DNA of 6,326 bases from Candidatus Hydrogenedentota bacterium. Its GTDB lineage: Bacteria; Hydrogenedentota; Hydrogenedentia; Hydrogenedentales; CAITNO01. The position numbers were made by a program, and so were the translations under genes. The notes under the pieces were generated by a model, which saw only the letters and a program-made list of their open reading frames with translations, searched no databases and was not told the DNA's origin. This document shows, piece after piece, positions 1 through 6,326 of the stretch. Within the stretch, counting starts at the first letter, position 1. Each line of letters begins with the position of its first letter. The stretch spans positions 1-6,326 of the forward strand of contig CAIJOU010000087.1 of the NCBI GenBank assembly GCA_903822375.1. Direction: 5' to 3'.

Positions 1-1420
1 CGCCGTTCTGGGCCTGCAACGGGGAAGCGCCCATTTTTCCGATGATTTCATCGCGCAGCGTGCGCATGTACGCCTCGGCGTTCGGGCCGAACCAGCTCAT
101 GAACCCGTTCTCATAGCCCAAGTGCCCCTTTTTATCCACTTCGTAGTAGTACTTGTCCGGCGAAAGATAGCCGCAATAGGCGGACGAGAAGCCGTGCACC
201 CACAAGTCCCAGCCCTTGGGCGCCATTTCTTCGCGCCACTGCCGGGCCAGTTCGCCGCTGGTGTCGTAGGGAAGCCCCACGAACAGAATGTCACCGACAC
301 GGATGCCCTGCACCCAGCCCTCCGGAATAATGCCCGCCAGTTTCGCAAACATGGGCGACACACGGAAGCCGGGGCCCATGGGGCGCATCTGCGCCGGGGG
401 CATGCCCACCGGAACGCCGACCGAGGCAATGTCAAGATTGGTCTTGAACTGCGGGGGGGCCGCCGCCAGGGCGTCGAGCATTTTGCGCGCAAGGCCCTTG
501 CCCATAAGGTCTACCCGCTCATCGGCCGTGGGCGCCTCGGGAGCGCGCGGACCCATGGAGCCCACCGCGCCGCCGAGATAGATGGCGGTGCCTTTGGTTT
601 CGGCCTCCACATAGCGCTGGAGCGCGCCGGGGAACTCGGCGCTGAAGCCCATCTGGTCTTCGCCGAAATTGGTCGGGTGCGCCGAATAACGGATCACAAA
701 ACACTTCTCGCCGGTCAGCTTTTCGACAGCCAGGAACTTGAGCATCGAGTCGGTTGTGGCGTTGCGCGTGCGGTTGCGGATGAATTCGGGTGCGTCCACC
801 TGCGCGTCGGCCAGTTTGGCCGGGGCCATGCTTTTGTATGCCGCGATGACGGCGTCGGCCATGGCCGTGCTGACCAATTCGGGCACGGCGGGATCCAACT
901 TGCCCGAGGAGAAGGTTCCGGCCAGGCCGGGTGCGAAGGCGCCGGTGCCGGAATGGGTATGGCTGGCGCAGAACAGGATGTTGTTGCCGGTGAGCGGCAC
1001 CTCCAGGGCGATCTTCTTGCGGGCCATCTCGGCAATATTCGGCGGAACGATCAGTATGTCGTCGCCGATCAGCGCCACCGTGTCTTTGCCGTCGCTGAGA
1101 CATATGGCCTTGGAATACAGGTCGTCATGCACACCCGTTGAGGGCCTTCCCATGCGCGCGCTGAGACCGCCCAGCGGCGTTCCCACCTTGGGCGTCATTT
1201 TCGCCACGCCCCAGCCCGCCTTCAACGTGCCGGGTGTTGCGGTAAAATCGGACAGGGCGATGTTCTTGTCAATGTCCGCCAATGCCTTCTTGCAGTAGGC
1301 GGACGCGGCGAACTGGGAATCCTTGTACACCGGCCAAGGGCCGATAACCGTCACAAACAAAATCGCGACGACGCCCACAAATGTGACCAGGCCGAGCAGA
1401 ATCTTCTTAAATAAACTCAT
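1..1420 (-). CDS. Neutral/alkaline ceramidase-like protein, membrane-anchored, 3' end cut by window edge
   Basis: The frame is open for 473 codons from ATG 1420 to the window edge, so the C-terminus is missing. The start has a strong Shine-Dalgarno (GGAGGT, 1431-1436). Residues 1-6 carry a KK pair and about 7-27 form one hydrophobic segment with no clear cleavage site, suggesting a membrane-anchored extracytoplasmic protein. Family motifs follow in order: AGWGVAKMTPKVGTPLGG (68-85), GVHDDLYSKA (96-105), SHTHSG (153-158), SAHPTNFG (246-253), GSMGPR (287-292), LPYDTSGELARQ (383-394), GYLSPDKY (417-424), and GYEN...FGPN near 435-447. This order matches the neutral ceramidase N-terminal domain, a zinc amidohydrolase fold. 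H154/H156, H248, D386 and Y424 align by eye with the family's His, His, Glu and Tyr zinc ligands. The usual GDxSPN nucleophile motif is altered, with Gly290 where Ser is expected and Asp for the Glu ligand, so ceramide hydrolysis is doubtful. Family is confident; substrate is unknown. Confidence 0.9.
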   Translation of the reverse strand, partial: MSLFKKILLGLVTFVGVVAILFVTVIGPWPVYKDSQFAASAYCKKALADIDKNIALSDFTATPGTLKAGWGVAKMTPKVGTPLGGLSARMGRPSTGVHDDLYSKAICLSDGKDTVALIGDDILIVPPNIAEMARKKIALEVPLTGNNILFCASHTHSGTGAFAPGLAGTFSSGKLDPAVPELVSTAMADAVIAAYKSMAPAKLADAQVDAPEFIRNRTRNATTDSMLKFLAVEKLTGEKCFVIRYSAHPTNFGEDQMGFSAEFPGALQRYVEAETKGTAIYLGGAVGSMGPRAPEAPTADERVDLMGKGLARKMLDALAAAPPQFKTNLDIASVGVPVGMPPAQMRPMGPGFRVSPMFAKLAGIIPEGWVQGIRVGDILFVGLPYDTSGELARQWREEMAPKGWDLWVHGFSSAYCGYLSPDKYYYEVDKKGHLGYENGFMSWFGPNAEAYMRTLRDEIIGKMGASPLQAQNG

Positions 1421-1430
1421 AGCCGAAAAT

Positions 1431-1452
1431 ACCTCCGCGGCGTTCCCGCCGC
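1431..1452 (-). promoter_or_regulatory. Shine-Dalgarno abutted by a 6-bp GNRA-loop hairpin in the intercistronic gap
   Basis: In the 35-nt gap between the dehydrogenase stop and the ceramidase-like start, the minus strand reads GCGGCG, GGAA, CGCCGC (1452 down to 1437). This is a perfect 6-bp stem with a GGAA (GNRA-type) loop. It is followed at once by the Shine-Dalgarno GGAGGT (1436-1431), which sits 10 nt before the ATG. The sequence is seen directly. An effect on translation or on mRNA stability of the downstream gene is inference. The stem has no U tract, so it is a poor terminator and is compatible with read-through. Confidence 0.5.
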
Positions 1453-1455
1453 CAA

Positions 1456-2514
1456 TCAGAAATCGACGGATGCCTTGAGCACGCCGTCTGCGTTGTCAGT
1501 CACCAGCCGGAACGCGTCCTGTGCGCGCTCCAGCGGAAACGAGTGCGTAATCAGCGCCGCCACGTCGAGACGTCCCGAAGCAACCAGCGCAAGGGTTGCC
1601 GGATAATTGTTCAAAAACCGCCGGCACCAGTACAGCGTCAGTTCGCGCCGCCGCGCCACACTCACCGGCAACGGGTCGCTTTCCCGGCCGCTGATGCCGG
1701 TCAGCACACAACGTCCCGCGGGGCGCGCCGCATGGCACGCCAGCGCCAGTCCATCCGAACCGTTCGTGCAGTCGATCGCCGCATCCACACCGCGTCCACC
1801 GGTCCGTTCGCGGAGCCACGCAACCGTGGCCGCGCCGCCTTCGGCAGGCCCGCCGCTCTGTCCGGCAAAAGCCTCGTCAACTCCGTGCCGGGCGGCCGCC
1901 GCAACGCGGTAGTCCAGCAGGTCGACGCCCAGCACGCGGCCCGCGCCGCACAACTTTGCCATCTGCGCCGTCAGCAGGCCCACCGGTCCGAGACCGATGA
2001 CCGCCACGTCGTCGCCCGGCCGCAGCCGGGCCAGTTCCACGGTGTGCACCGCCACGGCGGCCGGTTCGATCATCGCCGCCACCGCCGCCGTCATGCCGTC
2101 GGGCACGGGAAAACAAAAGCGGGCGTCCACGGCCATGTATTCGCGCAATGCGCCGTCGCAGCCTGGACCGCCCGGAAAGAACATACGCTCACACACATTA
2201 TAATGCCCCGTGCGGCACCATTCACAGTGCATGCACGGAATGCCCGGCTCCACGGCCACGCGCCGCCCCACGAGTGCGGGGTCCGCCTCCGCGCCGACAG
2301 CCTCCACGATGCCCGCATATTCATGGCCCAGTATTGTAGGCTCCTTGATGGCGTTCTCGCCGATGCGGCCGTCGCGGAAATAATGCACGTCCGACCCGCA
2401 CACCCCCACCGACTCCACCCGCACCAGCGCCTCCATCGGCCCGGGCACGGGCCGGTCCATCTCCACCAGCCGCATGTCCAGCGGCGCAAACCATTTTACG
2501 GCTTTGATTTTCAT
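1456..2514 (-). CDS. Zinc-dependent medium-chain dehydrogenase, sorbitol/L-iditol/xylitol dehydrogenase type
   Basis: This is a complete 352-residue cytoplasmic enzyme of usual family length, predicted to oxidise a secondary alcohol of a polyol or sugar derivative to a ketone with NAD+. The N-terminal GroES-like domain has catalytic zinc ligands C39 (in GVCGSDVHYF), H64-E65 (in GHEYAG) and E150 (in MIEPAAVAVH). C94, C97, C100 and C108 form the structural zinc lobe. The Rossmann domain has GLGPVG at 174-179. Asp198 ends the second strand (GVDLLDYR), which favours NAD over NADP. The segment DVHYFRDGRIGENAIKEP is typical of the sorbitol dehydrogenase branch, but threonine dehydrogenase or another MDR substrate cannot be excluded. 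The start at 2514 has only a weak GGA-type ribosome site (TTGGAACAAG before ATG); MKIKAVKW is a normal family N-terminus. The ceramidase-like gene follows 35 nt downstream on the same strand, implying co-transcription. Exact substrate is unknown. Confidence 0.9.
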   Translation of the reverse strand: MKIKAVKWFAPLDMRLVEMDRPVPGPMEALVRVESVGVCGSDVHYFRDGRIGENAIKEPTILGHEYAGIVEAVGAEADPALVGRRVAVEPGIPCMHCEWCRTGHYNVCERMFFPGGPGCDGALREYMAVDARFCFPVPDGMTAAVAAMIEPAAVAVHTVELARLRPGDDVAVIGLGPVGLLTAQMAKLCGAGRVLGVDLLDYRVAAAARHGVDEAFAGQSGGPAEGGAATVAWLRERTGGRGVDAAIDCTNGSDGLALACHAARPAGRCVLTGISGRESDPLPVSVARRRELTLYWCRRFLNNYPATLALVASGRLDVAALITHSFPLERAQDAFRLVTDNADGVLKASVDF

Positions 2515-2710
2515 CTTGTTCCAACGCCATCCATCGTTGTGCGGTTAACAAAGACCTGACCAGCGCCAATCTCCCCGAAAGGACGAATGGGTCTGGCCGG
2601 AAGGGATTGAAGGAAAGTTCCAAGAGCATGTACGGACAGGGTAACACGACCCGACGACGCATTTCGAGACGATAATTTGACCCATCGCGGCATTCTGCTG
2701 ACACCCTTCT

Positions 2711-2751
2711 CTGTTTTGGCACTATTCCCAGCAGCGTAGCTGTTTGGCACT
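2711..2751. repeat. Direct repeat of CTGT(T)TTGGCACT, 28-bp period
   Basis: CTGTTTTGGCACT at 2711-2723 and CTGTTTGGCACT at 2740-2751 are identical except for one extra T. Their shared TTTGGCACT cores start at 2715 and 2743, 28 bp apart. The pair lies about 85-125 bp before the GNAT start and about 200-240 bp upstream of the dehydrogenase start. The repeat is seen directly. A role as paired regulator binding sites in the divergent promoter region is inference, and a chance repeat of this length is possible. Confidence 0.4.
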
Positions 2752-2801
2752 GTAACGGTTCCCGGTGCGATGTGTAGTTCTGACATATGTGACGAGCAGG
2801 A

Positions 2802-2829
2802 CCGCCCTTGCAGTATCGGGCGGGAAAGG
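2802..2829 (+). promoter_or_regulatory. Hairpin and ribosome binding site that set the GNAT start
   Basis: CCGCCC (2802-2807) and GGGCGG (2818-2823) form a perfect 6-bp stem with a 10-nt loop. The stem ends one base before the purine-rich ribosome site GAAAGG (2824-2829), which lies 7 nt before ATG 2837. This ribosome site is the main reason to prefer 2837 over the in-frame ATG at 2765, which lacks one and would add 24 non-conserved-looking residues. An effect of the stem on translation is inference. Confidence 0.5.
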
Positions 2830-2836
2830 CGTAAAG

Positions 2837-4081
2837 ATGAATGTGCGTATTGTTGAAGCTGTAACCAAGCATGAAATGTTGGACTTCTTCCGCTTTCCGA
2901 TGAAACTCTATGCCGGCTGTCCCTATTTTGTTCCGCCGCTGCTTCTGGACGAGTTGGAAACCTTCAACCGGGCCAAGAATCCCGCGTTTGACCGGGCTGA
3001 CGCCAGGCTCTTCATGGCCCTGCGCGGCGACGAAGTCATCGGGCGCATTGCGGGCATCATCAGCCCGGCCGCCAACGAGAAGGACGGTGTGCGCGACGTG
3101 CGTTTCGGCTGGTTTGACTGCATGAACGACCCCGAGGCCGCCCGCGCCCTGTTCGATGCGGTGTCCGAATGGGGACGCGGTTTCGGCATGGAGACCATGT
3201 CCGGCCCGCACGGGTTCAGTCTCTTCGACCGCGAGGGCATGCTGGTGGAGGGTTTCGACCAGATGCCCACCTTCGCCACCTATTACAACCATGCATACTA
3301 CCAGGACCTTGTGGACAGTTGCGGTTTCAGCAAGCGCTACGACTTCGTCGAGTACCGCACCGAGAACTTCGACCAGAAGGAATTTCCGGCGCGCGTTTCC
3401 GACCTTGCGGACAAGGTGCTGGCGCGCGGCAAATTCCGCGTGCTTCACTTCAAGAACCGCCGCGAAATCCGGGCCATCGGCGGCGAGATCTTCAGCCTGC
3501 TGGAAGAGGCCTACATGGAACTGGCGGACATGGTGCCGTTCACGAAGAAGCAGATACAGTATTACATTCCAAAGTTCATGCCCTTCGTCCATAAGGAACT
3601 GCTCAAAGTGGTGGTGGCCGAAAACGGCGAAGTGGCGGGGTTCATGCTCGCCATGCCCAGCATCTCCGAGGCGCTGCGCAAGGCCAACGGCAGACTGCTG
3701 CCCTTCGGCTTCCTCCACCTGATTCGCGCGCTGCGCAAGTTCGACACGCTGGACTTTTGCCTGGCGGCCGTGCGCAAGAAATACCGGAGCAAAGGCGTCG
3801 ACCTCATCATGGCGCGCGAGATGTTCCGCAGCGCCAAGAAACTGGGCGTCAAGTACACCGAGAGCAACCCCGAACTCGAGGCCAATGTGCGCATACAGTC
3901 CGAGTGGAAGCATTTCGACCCCATCCAGCACAAGCGCCGCCGCATCTACGAGAAGCGCATTGCCGAGGCGCGCATCGTTCCCTTCCGCGACCCGCGACCG
4001 GTCCCTGTGTACGTCGCCGCGGCCATGGAGGCCGCAGCGCAGCGCGTGAGCATTGGGGATACGGCCCTGCAGGGCGTGTAA
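2837..4081 (+). CDS. GNAT-superfamily acyltransferase-like protein, substrate unknown
   Basis: The predicted product is a 414-residue soluble protein with no signal peptide. It resembles a family of about 380-400 residues usually annotated as GNAT N-acetyltransferase or hypothetical. Recognisable features in order: LYAGCPYFVPPLLLDEL (24-40), KNPAF (47-51), VIGRIAGI (67-74), FGWFDCMND (90-98), GPHGFS (123-128) then GMLVEGFDQMP (134-144), YYNHAYY (149-155), and a C-terminal GNAT-like half. That half has VVVAENGEVAGFMLAMPSIS (258-277), a KKYRSKGVD loop (314-322) in the acyl-CoA-binding position, ESNPELEANVRIQSEW (342-357) and RRRIYEKRI (367-375), a typical GNAT ending. It probably transfers an acyl group from acyl-CoA or acyl carrier protein to an amine, but the RxxGxG/A signature is imperfect. 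The tail after about 385 looks poorly conserved. It is divergent from the dehydrogenase operon and convergent with glmS. An alternative start at 2765 lacks a ribosome site. Family call is moderate; function is open. Confidence 0.75.
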   Translation: MNVRIVEAVTKHEMLDFFRFPMKLYAGCPYFVPPLLLDELETFNRAKNPAFDRADARLFMALRGDEVIGRIAGIISPAANEKDGVRDVRFGWFDCMNDPEAARALFDAVSEWGRGFGMETMSGPHGFSLFDREGMLVEGFDQMPTFATYYNHAYYQDLVDSCGFSKRYDFVEYRTENFDQKEFPARVSDLADKVLARGKFRVLHFKNRREIRAIGGEIFSLLEEAYMELADMVPFTKKQIQYYIPKFMPFVHKELLKVVVAENGEVAGFMLAMPSISEALRKANGRLLPFGFLHLIRALRKFDTLDFCLAAVRKKYRSKGVDLIMAREMFRSAKKLGVKYTESNPELEANVRIQSEWKHFDPIQHKRRRIYEKRIAEARIVPFRDPRPVPVYVAAAMEAAAQRVSIGDTALQGV

Positions 4082-4251
4082 ACGGGTTCTCAAGCCCCCC
4101 CTTTGCCTTGCCGTGAATGAAGAACCACGGGGCTGCGGACAAGTTTGTCCTTAAAGACCCACAGAAAGTCGGCGCGCCGGGACAAGTACTGCATCCCGGC
4201 GCGCCGTATATGGGGTCTGCGCAGTCTCTCAACCGCACAGGTACAAACGGG
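4082..4251. other. Convergent intergenic region between GNAT gene and glmS
   Basis: These 170 bp separate the stop codons of two genes that read toward each other. The only strong structure is the large inverted repeat at 4170-4206. A weak 5-bp CCGTG/CACGG pair is also present near 4111-4130. I see no small gene here. Confidence 0.7.
4170..4206. terminator. Perfect 13-bp GC-rich hairpin, probable bidirectional terminator
   Basis: CGGCGCGCCGGGA (4170-4182) is the exact reverse complement of TCCCGGCGCGCCG (4194-4206), with an 11-nt loop. It lies 88 nt after the GNAT stop and 45 nt beyond the glmS stop on the other strand, the right place to end both convergent transcripts. Neither side has a strong T tract: the minus strand continues ACTTTCT and the plus strand continues TATATGGGG. 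Factor-independent termination is therefore likely but not certain. It may also serve as an mRNA 3'-end stabiliser. Confidence 0.7.
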
Positions 4252-6087
<1,836 letters not shown>

Positions 6088-6135
6088 GACAAGGGTCCTT
6101 TCATTCGGGCTTGCGCCGCGTGTTCTTTAGAGGGC

Positions 6136-6168
6136 CGGGCGGCCTGCCCACGGGGGGCGGGCCGCCCG
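6136..6168. repeat. GC-rich inverted repeat in the glmS leader, 14-bp near-perfect stem
   Basis: CGGGCGGCC (6136-6144) pairs exactly with GGCCGCCCG (6160-6168). The stem continues inward through position 6145/6159 (G·T in plus-strand RNA, A·C mismatch in the glmS transcript) to GCCC with GGGC (6146-6149 with 6155-6158). The loop is 5 nt. No T tract follows on either strand, so it is not a classic terminator. It could be a leader structure of glmS or a second 3' hairpin of the upstream gene. Confidence 0.6.
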
Positions 6169-6180
6169 AATCAAGACGGT

Positions 6181-6208
6181 AAACCGGGCCGCGCTGCGCG
6201 GCGTCCGG
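6181..6208 (-). terminator. Candidate terminator hairpin just after the upstream gene
   Basis: On the minus strand, 5 nt after the TAA of the upstream gene, CCGG-AC-GCCGCGC-A-GCGCGGC-CCGG (6208 to 6184) folds into an 11-bp GC stem with a 2-nt bulge and a very short loop. It is followed by TTT (6183-6181). The T run is short, so termination may be partial, leaving some read-through into glmS. Confidence 0.5.
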
Positions 6209-6212
6209 GGAA

Positions 6213-6326
6213 TTACTTGTACAGCTTGGCCGCGGCGGCCAGGGTCATGGGCTTGTAGTCGCCCGCGTGGCCGGCCTGGCCGAAGGCGTTCATGCGGTCC
6301 ACGTACACCTTGTAGGCGGCTTCGCG
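6213..6326 (-). CDS. C-terminal fragment of an unrecognised gene
   Basis: The last 37 codons plus TAA of a minus-strand gene enter from the right window edge. The fragment begins REAAYKVYVDRMNAFGQAG and ends MTLAAAAKLYK. Codon use is strongly G/C at third positions and the residues look like a real alpha-helical C-terminus. A terminator-like hairpin follows the stop directly. The fragment is too short for me to assign a family. It lies upstream of glmS in the same orientation, 125 nt away, so they may or may not share a transcript. Confidence 0.7.
   Translation of the reverse strand, partial: REAAYKVYVDRMNAFGQAGHAGDYKPMTLAAAAKLYK

Larger units (their letters stand above)
2515..2836. other. 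Divergent intergenic region between dehydrogenase and GNAT gene
   Basis: This 322-bp stretch separates two divergently read genes and must hold the promoters for both, or at least for the left operon. It is visibly less G+C-rich than the flanking genes, as expected of non-coding DNA. I see no convincing sigma-70 -35/-10 pair in either direction. It contains a direct repeat of TTTGGCACT, a small hairpin next to the plus-strand ribosome site, and short palindromes such as GTTAAC (2544-2549) and CATATG (2784-2789). A 91-codon open frame on the minus strand (2511-2786) does not look like a real protein. Confidence 0.6.
6088..6212 (-). promoter_or_regulatory. glmS: glmS leader with AAGGA ribosome site and structured upstream sequence
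   Basis: This is the 125-nt gap between the stop of the upstream gene and glmS. On the minus strand it carries, in order, a terminator-like hairpin (6208-6184), a second GC-rich hairpin (6168-6136), and the element GCCCGAAT (6110-6103). The Shine-Dalgarno AAGGA (6100-6096) follows, 8 nt before ATG. I see no clear -35/-10 promoter. The leader is too short and lacks the sequence pattern of the Firmicutes glmS ribozyme. Confidence 0.55.

Noticed and set aside
122..1141. 339-codon plus-strand open frame
   Set aside because: It is antisense to the ceramidase-like gene, whose motifs and ribosome site fix the coding strand.
2677..2702. TTGACC at 2677-2682 as a -35 element for the GNAT gene
   Set aside because: The sequence 17 bp downstream is GACACC, not a -10 element.
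2715..2751. Sigma-54 promoter suggested by two TGGCAC elements
   Set aside because: Neither TGGCAC is followed at the correct spacing by a TTGC-type -12 element. The nearest GC in the first copy is one base too far.
2511..2786. 91-codon minus-strand frame whose stop overlaps the dehydrogenase ATG as ATGA
   Set aside because: The overlap looks like translational coupling, but the protein has no recognisable pattern, the region has intergenic base composition, and no ribosome site precedes its ATG. Probably chance.
2321..4093. 590-codon minus-strand open frame over the GNAT gene
   Set aside because: It is an antisense shadow of the GNAT gene and runs into the dehydrogenase gene out of frame. 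The plus-strand frame has recognisable motifs and a ribosome site.
4170..4206. Mobile-element end or attachment site from the large palindrome
   Set aside because: There is no transposase, integrase or target duplication nearby, and the position between convergent stops is better explained by termination.
6088..6212. glmS ribozyme in the glmS leader
   Set aside because: The 125-nt gap is shorter than the usual ribozyme, is partly taken by the upstream gene's terminator, and I see none of the conserved core pattern.

Overview
The window is a stretch of G+C-rich bacterial chromosome (roughly 60% or more by eye). It holds four well-supported protein genes, the last codons of a fifth, and short intergenic segments. 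There are no phage, transposon, CRISPR, rRNA or tRNA signals. A neutral-ceramidase-fold protein beside a polyol-type dehydrogenase, together with the style of the genes, would fit an environmental Gram-negative lineage such as the Planctomycetes/Verrucomicrobia/Hydrogenedentes-like groups. That placement is a low-confidence inference with no marker gene behind it.

Layout, left to right. (1) Positions 1-1420, minus strand: a membrane-anchored protein of the neutral/alkaline ceramidase-like family, cut by the left window edge. (2) Positions 1456-2514, minus strand: a complete zinc-dependent medium-chain dehydrogenase of the sorbitol/L-iditol/xylitol dehydrogenase type. It lies 35 nt upstream of gene 1 in the direction of transcription, so the two probably form an operon that continues out of the window. 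(3) Positions 2515-2836: a divergent intergenic region with a direct repeat and a small hairpin just before the next start. (4) Positions 2837-4081, plus strand: a GNAT-superfamily acyltransferase-like protein of unknown substrate. (5) Positions 4082-4251: a convergent intergenic region with a perfect 13-bp inverted repeat, probably a two-way terminator. (6) Positions 4252-6087, minus strand: complete glmS, glucosamine-6-phosphate synthase, with all key residues present. (7) Positions 6088-6212: the glmS leader, with two GC-rich hairpins and a possible competing base pairing next to the Shine-Dalgarno. (8) Positions 6213-6326, minus strand: the last 37 codons of an unrecognised gene.

GlmS makes glucosamine-6-phosphate for peptidoglycan and lipopolysaccharide and is housekeeping. 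The left half is accessory. The dehydrogenase and ceramidase-like hydrolase are probably co-expressed, and the GNAT protein is read divergently from the same region. The most interesting idea is that the amide-hydrolase-fold protein and the GNAT acyltransferase act on related amide-linked molecules, possibly lipids. This is a hypothesis from proximity only. The ceramidase-like protein has lost the canonical nucleophile motif, so it should not be annotated as a working ceramidase. No complete new system is demonstrated in this window.
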